From: Streptomyces sp. NBC_00377
GTDB taxonomy: Bacteria > Actinomycetota > Actinomycetes > Streptomycetales > Streptomycetaceae
Assembly (NCBI RefSeq): GCF_036075115.1
Contig: NZ_CP107958.1
Span: 1-64,000, forward strand
Reading direction: 5' to 3'
Length of the DNA stretch: 64,000 nt
Shown: in pieces, positions 34,306 through 42,731 of the stretch
How the letters are laid out: each line of letters begins with the position of its first letter
Numbering within the stretch: position 1 is the stretch's first letter
Program-made: the position numbers and the translations under genes
The notes under the pieces: generated by a model
The model's input: the letters and a program-made list of their open reading frames with translations, nothing else
What the model was told of the DNA's origin: nothing
The model's database searches: none

Positions 34306-34530
34306 ATGACGACTCCTGATCCCGACCCGCGGCGAACTCCGGGAGTCGGGCCAGGCGGCGATGTACCACCCGGTGAAACGCCACCCGCCGAGGGAGGCAC
34401 CTACGGCATCTCCTATCCCGTGCCTGAACTGCGCAAGGGATGGGGACCGATGCCGCTCACCCTGATCCTGGTCGTGGTGGCGATGGTAGCGATCGGGCTG
34501 ATCGCCATGGTGGTGGCCCTGGTCGCGTAA
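34306..34530 (+). CDS. DUF6480-like small membrane protein
   Basis: A 74-residue protein: a Pro/Gly-rich N-terminal half, a conserved YGISYPVPELRKGWGPMPLT stretch and one C-terminal transmembrane helix (LILVVVAMVAIGLIAMVVAL). AAAGGAG lies 8 bases upstream of ATG 34306. It is probably co-transcribed with the CBS gene. Confidence 0.75.
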   Translation: MTTPDPDPRRTPGVGPGGDVPPGETPPAEGGTYGISYPVPELRKGWGPMPLTLILVVVAMVAIGLIAMVVALVA

Positions 34531-34613
34531 CCGCCCTGAGGTCAGCACCACGTAGTCAGGGCCGACGCCACTGCTGCCCAGCGTCTGCGTCCCGCCTTCC
34601 CACGGACTCGGCT

Positions 34614-34648
34614 GCGGGCCGCACCGCCCGCAAGCGGGTGCGGCCCGC
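34614..34648. terminator. Bidirectional hairpin terminator
   Basis: A 12-bp stem (34614-34625 / 34637-34648) sits between the convergent DUF6480-like gene and the following minus-strand gene. Confidence 0.65.
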
Positions 34649-34665
34649 GCTCTCTCCGTCAGAGC

Positions 34666-34908
34666 TCAGCTGACAGCCGGGCCGGCTTCCTCGGTACCGG
34701 ACAGTTCGGCCAGGAACTGATGACACCGGGCTGCGCGTTCCGAGTCCTGCTCCATCACGGTGCGGAAGAACTCGGCGATCTCCTTCTTCCCGGCGTTCTC
34801 CGCGTCGCGCACATACTGACCGTAATCGTGTCCAGCCTTCAAAGAGTGGTACTGAACGGATACGAGGTCGTACACGACGTCACTGAATCCCGTTTCACCT
34901 GTCGCCAT
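34666..34908 (-). CDS. Small conserved helical protein
   Basis: An 80-residue protein (GFSDVVYDLVSVQYHSLKAG, YVRDAENAGKKEIAEFFRTV, ERAARCHQFLAELSG) whose spacing of His, Tyr, Asp and Glu recalls half of a ferritin-like four-helix bundle. It is widely seen in Streptomyces near stress genes; function is unknown. AAGGAGG lies 5 bases upstream of the ATG, an unusually good ribosome site for this window. Confidence 0.75.
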   Translation of the reverse strand: MATGETGFSDVVYDLVSVQYHSLKAGHDYGQYVRDAENAGKKEIAEFFRTVMEQDSERAARCHQFLAELSGTEEAGPAVS

Positions 34909-35069
34909 GAGTCCTCCTTGTATGAAAATCGGAACAATGACCGTGTATCACCACTTTGGCGACTGAAACGAACTGCCGCCGGTTCCATCAGGCGCGCGGC
35001 CGAGGCCCGGCGACAGGTTCTTCGCCGGTGTCCGACGGCGCGGCACGGCGTGGGCATGGCCGCCGACCT

Positions 35070-35384
35070 GTGAGCCTGGTGATGATGACGCCGATCGCGC
35101 AGGCCCTTCACGGCCGGGGCCCGCTCCCGGCCGCCGCCGGGGCGGGGCTCTCCGGGTACGGCTCGGCGCCGCCGTCACGGATCGTGGTGGACCTGGGCGG
35201 CGGCACCTTCATGGACTCCAGCGGCATCAACGTCTTCGTCACCACCCACAAGGCCGTCAGCAGCAAGGCGGGGTGGCTGCGCATCGCCGCCGCGCAGACG
35301 CCCGTCCTGCGCGTCCTGCGCCTGGTCGGCATCGACACGTTCATCACCTGCCACCCCACCGTCGAGCAGGCCCTCGAACCCTGA
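35070..35384 (+). CDS. STAS-domain anti-anti-sigma protein, N-terminally degraded
   Basis: The C-terminal 70 residues are a clear STAS domain: RIVVDLGGGTFMDSSGINVF with the phosphorylatable Ser, and RVLRLVGIDTFITCHPTVEQ. The usual first beta strands (TVVEVAGELD-type) are absent and replaced by unrelated Ala/Gly-rich sequence, so the fold is probably incomplete. GTG 35070 or ATG 35082/35085 could start it. It converges with the ANTAR gene 5 bases away. Confidence 0.65.
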   Translation: MSLVMMTPIAQALHGRGPLPAAAGAGLSGYGSAPPSRIVVDLGGGTFMDSSGINVFVTTHKAVSSKAGWLRIAAAQTPVLRVLRLVGIDTFITCHPTVEQALEP

Positions 35385-35389
35385 CCGCT

Positions 35390-35734
35390 CTACTGGGGCC
35401 GGCCTGGAACACCGTCCTGACCCGGGCGGCGCTGCACGGCCTGGCCCAGCGCGCGCTCCACCGTCTCCGGAAGTGGCTGCCCCAACGCCCAGTCGATCAT
35501 CATCTCGGCGATCGTGTGCAGTTTGATGTTGGTGTGCTGGGAGACCTCACGCAGCACCTCGAACCCGGCGGCCGGCGCGATCCGGTGGGCCGCGACCAGG
35601 ACACCGATCGCCTGGTCGACCACCGCATGAGAGTCGACGGCTTGCCGCAGCTGCGCGTTCTCCTGCTCCAGCCGGGTCACCGCAGGATCACGCGTTCCGT
35701 CGGGCAGCTGCTTCTGCTCGCGGGAGGTCGTCAT
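35390..35734 (-). CDS. ANTAR-domain protein
   Basis: A 114-residue protein with a short coiled-coil (TRLEQENAQLRQAVDSHAVV) leading into an ANTAR domain (DQAIGVLVAAHRIAPAAGFE, LREVSQHTNIKLHTIAEMMI). ANTAR domains bind paired hairpins in nascent RNA and block termination. Actinomycete versions without a receiver are usually controlled by an attached or neighbouring GAF sensor; a decayed GAF fragment lies 800 bases away at 36544-36645. ATG 35734 has a GGAGACC site. Confidence 0.85.
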   Translation of the reverse strand: MTTSREQKQLPDGTRDPAVTRLEQENAQLRQAVDSHAVVDQAIGVLVAAHRIAPAAGFEVLREVSQHTNIKLHTIAEMMIDWALGQPLPETVERALGQAVQRRPGQDGVPGRPQ

Positions 35735-36543
35735 TCCGGGTCTCCATACAGGGGCCGACGTTTCCAGTACGCCTGCCCCGGACCGGAACGGCAAGACACC
35801 CTCAGCGCAATATGAAGATCACATAGGACAAGAAGGGGAACCCTTCGCCGACCATGGACGGCGAAGAGCCCGGGAGGCTGACTGCCCAACCCCTGCTCAT
35901 GCGAGTCTCCCTCGCGCAGGCCCTCACACCTGGCCCCCTGGTGGCCATCGCAAAGCGAGGGCTGATGCCGTCACGGGGATACGTAGACAGCATCAGCACT
36001 GCACACAGAGTGTGGCAGGTGCTCCTCGTGCCCGAAAGGTGGCACAGCTCGTCCACGGTTGGCCGGGGGTCGCCCGACTTCGCCGGACGACGCTTCGGCT
36101 CTGACCAGCCGGTGGTGAGACATTCCCGGATGCGTGGCCGGCGGCACGGGGTCTGCCAGCGGAACCCCCTCGTACACCCCGCCCCGCCCCACCTCTCAAC
36201 AAACCAGCAACACACCAGGTCAGCCGTCGCCCTGTACACGGACAAGCCCCCCTCCGAGCGTCAGGTGGTCCGCTATGGGCAGTGCGAGGGGAGGCAGGGG
36301 CCGTAAGTCGTGTCGCTGTGTATCCCCAGGATCCGGGTGCCGGCGTCCTCCAGCATGAGCCTCAGCGCGCGACGAGCCAGATCTCCGCGGTAGGCCTCAC
36401 TACCGAAGGGAGTCCGCGTGCCTTGGCTTACCCCGTCGACGCGTTGTTCACCGTGTACTCCCACGCGAAGGACAACGACAGCATCAAAAGCCACGACTCC
36501 TGCCGAACGGGTGGACCTGCACATCGCCGCTGACGGCAGACCA
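35735..36543. other. Gene-poor stretch
   Basis: About 800 bases. A minus-strand frame near 36290-36440 (FGSEAYRGDLARRALRLMLE) has faint coding character, but nothing is recognisable. It may be debris from the gene whose GAF fragment follows. Confidence 0.35.
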
Positions 36544-36645
36544 GGCGGCCATCGCGGCGGTGCGGTCGAAGGCCCCGTCGGGCCCGGTGTCGAGGGTGTC
36601 GTAGCGGCGTACTGCCTCCATCCGGGCTGCCTCGTCTGCCGCGCT
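36544..36645 (-). pseudogene. N-terminal fragment of a GAF-domain sensor
   Basis: The sequence DEAARMEAVRRYDTLDTGPD and then GAFDRTAAMAA matches the conserved start of bacterial GAF-domain sensors (usually EAVRRYDILDTPPDGAFDRI). It breaks off after about 34 codons into unrelated sequence, so only a remnant is left. Confidence 0.6.
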
Positions 36646-36700
36646 GTGCGCTGCTGGGGGTGTTGCTACACCGGGCCGGGTGCCCTGCTCGCGGCCATCG

Positions 36701-36731
36701 TGGGCGGCCGCCCGGACAGGGTGGCCGCCCA
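36701..36731 (-). terminator. Hairpin terminator
   Basis: A 9-bp perfect stem (36701-36709 / 36723-36731) lies 9 bases past the stop of the MEDS/HATPase gene. Confidence 0.55.
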
Positions 36732-36740
36732 CGCGTGCGG

Positions 36741-37673
36741 TTACAGGCTGAGGTAGAAGCGCACCGTCGTGCCGTCGTCGCCGGTGTGCACGCGCACCAG
36801 GTCGGCCACGTAGTGGACCAGCATCAGGCCCCGGCCGCCCAGTTGCCCGCGCTCCGGCGGGCGCCGGCCGGCCAGCGGATCGGTCAGCCGGCCCGCATCG
36901 CGGACCTCACACACCAGTTGCCTCTGCTCGGCCCAGATGGCGAGTGTCCCGCGGCTTCCGCCGTGGACCACGCTGTTGGTCGTCAGCTCCGCGACCGCCA
37001 ACTCCACATCCATCAGCCGCTCCCCTACCAGGCCCAGCCGCATCGCCTGAGCGAGAGCGAACTGGCGGACGGCCGGAAGGTCCTCCCCGCCGTAGGAGAA
37101 GGCCGCGGCGTCCGGTGCCGGCGCAAGCGCCTGGTTGTAGCGATCGACGATTGCCTGCCAGTCGTAGGCGTCGCTGACCGACTCGCGGCCATCCCCGCTG
37201 ATGAGGGTCGGGTGGGTGACCTTCGCATCGGCGATCACCTCCGGGTCCAGCCGCACCTCGTCGTAGGGGCACAGGATCGTCACCGCCCTGCCCTCGAACG
37301 CGGCGTTGATCAGCGCCTCGTGCTGCGCGCATGCCGGGTACTCCACCGCGCTGCGCCCGGCCCAGATCGGTTCACCGATGATCCGCACACGCCCCTTGGG
37401 GTGGGCGTCGGCGAACCCGCGCAGCACCTTGGGGATGATCCGCCCCGGGTTGCGGCCGGCCTCGGTCATGTCCAGGAACAGGATGCCCTCGGCGTCCCCG
37501 CCCAGACCGGCCTTGATCAGGTCCAGGTTGGGGCCGGGCACCGCCACGGCCATCGGCTCGCCGCTGGCCAGGCCCTCGCGCAGGAAGGCCACCGTCTGCT
37601 GCGTGTACTCCTGCTCGGTGCGGTAGAACAGGGCAGGGTGCACAAACGCCTCGTGGGTGGTCACCGTGCTCAT
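36741..37673 (-). CDS. MEDS sensor with anti-sigma-type HATPase domain
   Basis: A 310-residue two-domain regulator. The N-terminal ~180 residues form a MEDS (DcmR-type) sensory domain: HPALFYRTEQEYTQQTVAFL, FLDMTEAGRNPGRIIPKVLR, AVEYPACAQHEALINAAFEG with a conserved Cys/His pair. The C-terminal ~130 residues are a serine-kinase-type HATPase (ELAVAELTTNSVVHGGSRGT as the N-box, GGRGLMLVHYVADLV as the G-boxes). Such proteins phosphorylate STAS partners and bind sigma factors. It is coupled to the STAS gene upstream, whose TGA overlaps its ATG, so the kinase and its substrate are made together. Confidence 0.88.
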   Translation of the reverse strand: MSTVTTHEAFVHPALFYRTEQEYTQQTVAFLREGLASGEPMAVAVPGPNLDLIKAGLGGDAEGILFLDMTEAGRNPGRIIPKVLRGFADAHPKGRVRIIGEPIWAGRSAVEYPACAQHEALINAAFEGRAVTILCPYDEVRLDPEVIADAKVTHPTLISGDGRESVSDAYDWQAIVDRYNQALAPAPDAAAFSYGGEDLPAVRQFALAQAMRLGLVGERLMDVELAVAELTTNSVVHGGSRGTLAIWAEQRQLVCEVRDAGRLTDPLAGRRPPERGQLGGRGLMLVHYVADLVRVHTGDDGTTVRFYLSL

Positions 37674-38026
37674 CACAGAGCCACCTCGATCCGATCCAGG
37701 CCCGGCCAGAACATCTCCAGAACCCGCGGCAGCTGCGGCGGGGGATTCTCGACCACAACCCTCCCGTCGGGCAGGTTCATGGCGGTGACCGCCAGCGCAC
37801 TCACCCCGGCCACGTCGACGAACGCCACATCCGACAGCTCCACGTACGACACGCCGGCGTGCCGCTGGGCCAGCTCGGACAGGGCCTGCTCCCACGACGG
37901 ACGCGTCAGGGCGCTGATCTCACCGCGGGCACGTATCCCGGAACGACCGGGCAACGGGCTCACCTCCAACGCGACCTTCCCGGGCGCCACCGCGCCGGCA
38001 CCGCCCACCGGATGTGGGGCATCCAC
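37673..38026 (-). CDS. STAS-domain anti-anti-sigma factor
   Basis: A 117-residue STAS protein, the likely phosphorylation target of the adjacent MEDS-HATPase. Seen are GRSGIRARGEISALTRPSWE, SYVELSDVAFVDVAGVSALA and LPRVLEMFWPGLDRIEVAL. The usual phospho-Ser position (SSG in the VDxSG loop) reads VAG, so regulation by Ser phosphorylation may be lost or moved. GTG 38026 has AAGGAG 7 bases upstream. Confidence 0.83.
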   Translation of the reverse strand: MDAPHPVGGAGAVAPGKVALEVSPLPGRSGIRARGEISALTRPSWEQALSELAQRHAGVSYVELSDVAFVDVAGVSALAVTAMNLPDGRVVVENPPPQLPRVLEMFWPGLDRIEVAL

Positions 38027-38243
38027 GCTCGGACTCCTTCACATCAAGCCACCTGCCGGCCGCCCCGGCCCGGGCAGGAGAGAAAACTCCCCCAGCGGCG
38101 GAGTGTATCCCTGCAACAGGCCAACCCCGGACGGCCGGACAGACGCAGTCTCTCCCCAAGGCGCTACCCGGGGCGGACCCCTACTCCATGCTCATCATGC
38201 CCAGGGCAGGCGGCAGCAAGTGCGTCGATGCCCCAGGTCCCGG

Positions 38244-38460
38244 CTCCGAGCTGGCCCGGCGTACCTTGCCTGTGAGCTGGGCGTGACCCTGTTCGCGGCG
38301 CGCAGTTCGAGGCGGCTGACGGGCTGACGGCCGGGCCCGCCTCAGCGGTCGTCGAGGGGAAGGACAGGGCTGCACAGGATCTGGCGGACGACCGGCATCA
38401 ACTGGCCGGGCCCGCTGGCGCTGGGCAACTCCCTGGGGACGTCTCGTCGCTGAGCCAGGT
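38244..38460 (+). pseudogene. Possible LysR-type regulator remnant
   Basis: The stretch CELGVTLFAARSSRRLTG before the TGA at 38325 matches the end of the LysR HTH domain (ELGVTLFxRSSRRVRLT). The following 45 codons in another frame (LTAGPASAVVEGKDRAAQDL) could be the linker helix. No intact frame remains. Confidence 0.3.
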
Positions 38461-38656
38461 CGGGCGACCCGTGACGCCCGACCGGCCCGGCCCTTGATGT
38501 GCCGCAAGCCCGCTGCGCAGCGCCGGTGACATTGGCGGGAAGAGCGATCCGTCGGCTGACCGAGCGGGCGCTGGCCCAGGTGGGCGGGCGAGAAGCCGTC
38601 CAAGAAGACGTTTATGCAGGTCCGGTCCTATATGCAGCTCTCGTCCCTGCCCCACT

Positions 38657-39030
38657 CTGACCGTCACCGCCGTCGGCCTGTCGGAGAACGCCCTGGGAAT
38701 ACGCCTGCTCGACGAGGCGAAGGAGAAGTACCCGACCATCTCCAAAAACCGGGTCGACACCGGCTGCAAGAACACCGTCGTCGACCAGGGCGCCCGCCTC
38801 GGAACCGATGTCGAAGTCGTCAACAGAAACCCGGATACCCGTGGGTTTCACGTCGCGAGAAGACGCTGGATGGCCGAGCGGAGTATCGGTTGGATCATGC
38901 TGCACGCCGTCTCGCCCGCGACTACGAGACCCACCCCCACCGCTCCGAAGCCATAATCCACGTCGCGATGATCCACCTCATAAGCCGACGACTCACCCGC
39001 GAAGCCACCCCGAACTGGCGCGACACCTGA
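38657..39030 (+). pseudogene. Transposase C-terminal remnant
   Basis: LTVTAVGLSENALGIRLLDE and NTVVDQGARLGTDVEVVNRN, then RRWMAERSIGWIML, match the second half of an IS5-like DDE transposase with the RW-E segment. A frame change near 38890 leads to the natural tail RRLARDYETHPHRSEAIIHV and HLISRRLTRE. It lacks the N-terminal half and ends at 39030. Confidence 0.65.
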
Positions 39031-39158
39031 ACCTCGAAACAAACATCGTCTCCTGCACAAAACGCTCTTTAAGGCGAGCTGGTGGCGGGGTCTCGCGACC
39101 GAGTTGGAGTCTTCCCGGAGCGGCGACACTATTGATCCACGGGTGGTAGGAGGCGCGC

Positions 39159-39563
39159 TCAGGGGGCGGGGCTGAGTTCGGCCCAGACCGTTTTGCCAGG
39201 GTGGCGTGGGGTGACGCCCCAGCGTTGGGAGAGTCGTTCGAGGAGCTGCATACCGAAGCCGCCGGGCTCGGTGTTCTCGGTGGCGCGTATGCGCGGCCAG
39301 CTGTCGCTGTAATCGCTGACCGCGATGCGCAGCAGCCTGCCGTTCCAGGTGAGTCGGATCAGGGGTGGGCCGGCGCCGTGGCGGATGGCGTTGGTCATCA
39401 GTTCCGAGACGAGCAGTTCGACGGTCTGGATCATCCGGTGCTGGCGCAGCGGGCCGCCAAAACCTTCCACGCAGTCGCGGACCCAGTGCCGGGCAGCCGC
39501 GATGCTCGCTGTGGCTGCGGGGAAACGCGACTCGCAGGATGGGAGGGTCGGTTCGCCGTTCAT
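39159..39563 (-). CDS. HATPase anti-sigma-type serine kinase
   Basis: A 134-residue single-domain ATPase of the RsbW/SpoIIAB class. The N-box is VELLVSELMTNAIRHGAGPP, and the G-boxes are PGGFGMQLLERLSQRWGV and GKTVWAEL at the C-terminus. Streptomyces encode dozens of these, which link STAS proteins and SpoIIE phosphatases to sigma-factor activity. ATG 39563 has GGAGG 6 bases upstream. The phosphatase operon 265 bases away is divergently transcribed, which suggests a shared control region. Confidence 0.88.
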   Translation of the reverse strand: MNGEPTLPSCESRFPAATASIAAARHWVRDCVEGFGGPLRQHRMIQTVELLVSELMTNAIRHGAGPPLIRLTWNGRLLRIAVSDYSDSWPRIRATENTEPGGFGMQLLERLSQRWGVTPRHPGKTVWAELSPAP

Positions 39564-39827
39564 GAGGTTCCTCCAGCGGGGGCCCTGCGCCGCCGCCGAC
39601 TGGTGCTGTGCACGGCCGGTGGCAGTCATCTGTCGGGTTACCCCTGCCTGTGTGGCGAACCATCAGTGCCTGTCGGGTGACCGGCAGATCCTGTGAAGGT
39701 CGTTTGCTGCTCTCGACGGGACTGGTGGTGGCGGGCTGGAGGGCGCTGGCAGAATCAGATCCCGTTACACGAAATTGAGGCCACGCCGGTCGCGCTGCCG
39801 CCGGGGCCCGAGGGCGAGGGAGCCGGT

Positions 39828-40358
39828 ATGGGACAGGTTTCGGATGTGGAGATTCCTCTGGACCGTGATGTGTTCCTGCGGACTTTGGTGCGTGAGCTGG
39901 CGACGTCGCTGGAGTCGGTGATCGGTCTGGAGGAGGCGTCCGGCTACGTCAGCCTCGTGGGGCAGGCCGTCGGCACGCAGATCGACGAGATGTACCTCAA
40001 GGCACTGGGAGCCGACCGGCTCACGGGTGAGCAGGTCGCCGAGGCGCTCGTGGACCTCAAGCGCCGCATTAACGGTGACTTCTACGTCATCGAGCACGAC
40101 GAGACGAAGATCGTTCTGGGCAACCGGGTGTGCCCGTTCGCGGAGAAGGTGATGGGCCGGGAGTCGATGTGCATGATGACGTCCAACGTCTTCGGCACCA
40201 TCGCCGCCCGCAATCTCGGCTACGCGCGGGTGGAGCTGGAGGAGACCCTCGCGCGCGGCGACGCGGGCTGCCGCGTCGTGGTGCACCTGGTCCCTGACGT
40301 GGACATCGAGACGGTCAGTGGCCGTGAGTACTTCGGCGACCGGGCTGTGGCCCCATGA
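39828..40358 (+). CDS. Methanogen-output-domain-1-like regulator
   Basis: A 176-residue protein resembling the MetOD1 output domain: helical N-terminus (DVFLRTLVRELATSLESVIG, YVSLVGQAVGTQIDEMYLKA) and a Cys-containing C-terminus (VLGNRVCPFAEKVMGRESMC, NVFGTIAARNLGYARVELEE, GDAGCRVVVHLVPD). The three conserved Cys plus neighbouring residues resemble metal- or ligand-binding V4R-type domains. ATG 39828 has AGGGAG upstream; the stop overlaps the phosphatase ATG (ATGA), so this is probably its sensory partner. Confidence 0.75.
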   Translation: MGQVSDVEIPLDRDVFLRTLVRELATSLESVIGLEEASGYVSLVGQAVGTQIDEMYLKALGADRLTGEQVAEALVDLKRRINGDFYVIEHDETKIVLGNRVCPFAEKVMGRESMCMMTSNVFGTIAARNLGYARVELEETLARGDAGCRVVVHLVPDVDIETVSGREYFGDRAVAP

Positions 40359-41935
40359 CCGTTGGCCTCTTCCGGGCCATCACCAAACCGCTGCCTCATC
40401 CGGTGCTGCTGTGCGGGGCCGACGGCCGCATCCTGGCCGCCAATCCCGCGGCCGTCCGCTGCGACGACCGGTTGCGCCCGGGCACCAGCCTGTTCGACCT
40501 GCAGTCCGACGACACACCGCAGCTGCGTCAGCAGCTGAGCGTGTGGCTGCGCAGCGGCAGCCCCGTGCCCGGCGTACTGGTCCTCAAGGACGCTGACGGC
40601 CGCATACGGCGCTTTCGCTGTCACGGGGCGCGGGCCACCTGGTGGTACGGCCCGCAGCCGGCCCTGCAGCTGCACCTAGTCGAGGCCGGGGCGTCCGACC
40701 GGTTCGCCGTGCTCAGCCAGCAGGTGGAGGCGCTGAACCGAGAGGTGGCCTTCCGCCGGGCCACCGAAGTCGACCGGGCGCGGCTGCTGGCCGCCGAACA
40801 GGCCGCTCGCGGCCAGTTGCAGCACCTGTACGACCTGACCGCCGCCCTGGCCGGTGCGATCACCCTCGCGGAGGTTTCCCGCGTCGTCACCGAGGTGGCG
40901 CCGGCTGCCCTGGGAGCCACTGCGGCGGAGCTCTATCTGCACTCGGCGCGGCTGGTACCGCCCCTGCAGCCGGAGGACAAAGGCCTTCCGGTCGGCGCGG
41001 GCGGCTGGACCGACCTGGACCGGCCGTCCTGCGCGGACGGATCGCTTCCTCGTGAGGCCACGGACGCGGTTCCGCTCGCGTTGTCGCTGGAGGCGGACGG
41101 CGTCCAGCTGGGCATGCTCATCGTGCACGGCTCACTCACGTCCACCGCGTCCGCGCATGTGACGGCCGTGGCCCAGCAGGTCGCCCAAGCCCTGCGCCGG
41201 GCGGGCCTGCACGAGCACGAGCACCGGGTCGCCGAACGCCTGCAGCTCAGCCTGCTGCCCCGGCTGCCACAGCTTCCCGGCCTGCAGACGGCCACCTGCT
41301 ACGCCCCGGGCAGTGACCTGCTCTCGGTCGGCGGCGACTGGTACGACGTCTACGACGTGGACGCCGATCACATCGGCCTGAGCATCGGCGACGTCGCCGG
41401 CCACGGACTGCACGAAGCGACCGTCATGGCCCAGACCACCGCCGCCTTGCGCAACATCGTGCCGCGCTGCGGCACCGACCCTGCCGCCGTCCTCGACGAA
41501 GTCAACACCTTCCTGGGCCGCTATCACCCGGAGCGGATGGCCACCGCCTGCTACCTGGTCTTTAACCGCCGCACCCGCACCCTGACCTACGCCACCGCCG
41601 GCCACCCCCCACCGCTGCTCATCCACGCCGACGGCTCCAGCGTCTACCTCAACCACGCCACCTCCCCGCCCCTGGGCCCCGTCCGAGGCGTCCGCTACCG
41701 GCAGGCCGAGACCACCGTGGCCGAGAGGGACACTCTGCTGCTGTACACCGACGGGCTGATCGAGCGGCGTCGCGAAGACCTCGCCATCGGAATGGAACGG
41801 CTGACCGAGTTCGCCCGCACCACCAGCGGCCTGAACATCACCGAGCTATGCGACCGCTTCCTGCACCACCAGCCCGAGGCGGCCTTCCCCGACGACCGGG
41901 CCCTGCTCGCCGTCCGCTTCCCTCCATCGGTCTGA
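40355..41935 (+). CDS. SpoIIE-type PP2C phosphatase with PAS and GAF-like domains
   Basis: A 526-residue phosphatase that would dephosphorylate STAS proteins. The N-terminal ~110 residues look PAS-like (PHPVLLCGADGRILAANPAA), a coiled coil follows (VEALNREVAFRRATEVDRAR), then a GAF-like domain (residues ~155-290). The PP2C/SpoIIE catalytic part starts at RLQLSLLPRLPQLPGLQTAT and has the metal-binding Asp in GGDWYDVYDVD and IGDVAGHGLHEA, with DTLLLYTDGLIERR and FPDDRALLAVRF at the end. It is coupled to the MetOD1-like gene. Confidence 0.9.
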   Translation: MTVGLFRAITKPLPHPVLLCGADGRILAANPAAVRCDDRLRPGTSLFDLQSDDTPQLRQQLSVWLRSGSPVPGVLVLKDADGRIRRFRCHGARATWWYGPQPALQLHLVEAGASDRFAVLSQQVEALNREVAFRRATEVDRARLLAAEQAARGQLQHLYDLTAALAGAITLAEVSRVVTEVAPAALGATAAELYLHSARLVPPLQPEDKGLPVGAGGWTDLDRPSCADGSLPREATDAVPLALSLEADGVQLGMLIVHGSLTSTASAHVTAVAQQVAQALRRAGLHEHEHRVAERLQLSLLPRLPQLPGLQTATCYAPGSDLLSVGGDWYDVYDVDADHIGLSIGDVAGHGLHEATVMAQTTAALRNIVPRCGTDPAAVLDEVNTFLGRYHPERMATACYLVFNRRTRTLTYATAGHPPPLLIHADGSSVYLNHATSPPLGPVRGVRYRQAETTVAERDTLLLYTDGLIERRREDLAIGMERLTEFARTTSGLNITELCDRFLHHQPEAAFPDDRALLAVRFPPSV

Positions 41936-41975
41936 CCGCCCCTCCCTCCAGCACAGAAGGCAAGGGCGTTACGCG

Positions 41976-42181
41976 TCAGCTCTTCGACGGGATGCGTGCG
42001 CCGATCTCGCGCGCCAGGCGGTCCGCGTCCTGCGCGGCCGCCCCGCCCTCCTCGGCGGCTGTGCGCAGCACTTGGACCAGCTCGTAGCCTCATCCAGCGT
42101 CAGCAGGCGCAGCCGCTCGGTGTCGTGCTCCATGGGCGCGAAGTCGATCTCATCGAGGTCAAGGTGTTCGTAGCCGTCCAT
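41976..42181 (-). pseudogene. Frameshifted small acidic protein gene
   Basis: It starts MDGYEHLDLDEIDFAPMEHD and TERLRLLTLDEA, then a one-base loss near 42085 moves the frame; the other frame continues YELVQVLRTAAEEGGAAAQD, then ADRLAREIGARIPSKS to a TGA at 41976. The combined ~68-residue protein is smooth and helical, so the shift is recent or a sequencing slip. Confidence 0.55.
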
Positions 42182-42282
42182 GATCAGGGCAACGTCACAG
42201 ACCGTCGGCAGGACACGGCACGACTACCCCTGCGGCCCCGGCCTTCAGTAGCCCGTCAAGTCCCGGGCGGCGTACTCGGCCT

Positions 42283-42630
42283 CTACTGGTAGGCCTGGTT
42301 CAGCGCCCAGATCGCCCAGACGATCACGGCCAGCGACAGCACAACGGCCGTCGTGCCGAGTGCGACTCCCGCCCGCGCCCGGGAGGGAGTCGCCCCCTCC
42401 TGGCTCCGCGCCCTGTGCAGCGCGACGAGGCCGCAGACGACCGCACCGATCCCCGCAGGCACGATGAAGTACACGGGAAAGAAGCGGACCCCGTTCGGGA
42501 CCCAGGCAGGCAGAAACGGGCACATCAACATGGCGACGGCGGCAGCGCCCAGCACAAACGATGTCGTGCCCCTGTGCTTACGTGCCGTCAGCTGTTCGCT
42601 CGACCCGACTGCCTGCTCAACGGAACTCAT
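42283..42630 (-). CDS. DUF4190-like membrane protein
   Basis: A 115-residue protein with two or three membrane helices: FVLGAAAVAMLMCPFLPAWV, FFPVYFIVPAGIGAVVCGLV and GTTAVVLSLAVIVWAIWALN. The pattern of a short helix pair, a HRARSQEGATPSRARAG loop, then a final helix is that of DUF4190-type proteins. Function is unknown. It starts at ATG 42630 next to the IS630-like gene on the other strand. Confidence 0.7.
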   Translation of the reverse strand: MSSVEQAVGSSEQLTARKHRGTTSFVLGAAAVAMLMCPFLPAWVPNGVRFFPVYFIVPAGIGAVVCGLVALHRARSQEGATPSRARAGVALGTTAVVLSLAVIVWAIWALNQAYQ

Positions 42631-42731
42631 GCTCCGGAGGCTAGTGCCGCATCAGGCAACGTTCGCCCGTTGTGAGTTGACTCGCCGTCCGGGTGCTGTG
42701 CCGGACGGCGAGGGGCCGTCATTCTGTCCGG

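Noticed and set aside
35802..36306. Possible genes in either strand of the 35.8-36.3 kb gap
   Set aside because: Several open frames exist but none has a ribosome site, recognisable motif or sensible composition.
36660..38327. 555-codon plus-strand frame opposite the MEDS-HATPase and STAS genes
   Set aside because: The minus strand carries clear domains and coupled starts there; only its last ~25 codons may hold a LysR remnant, listed separately.
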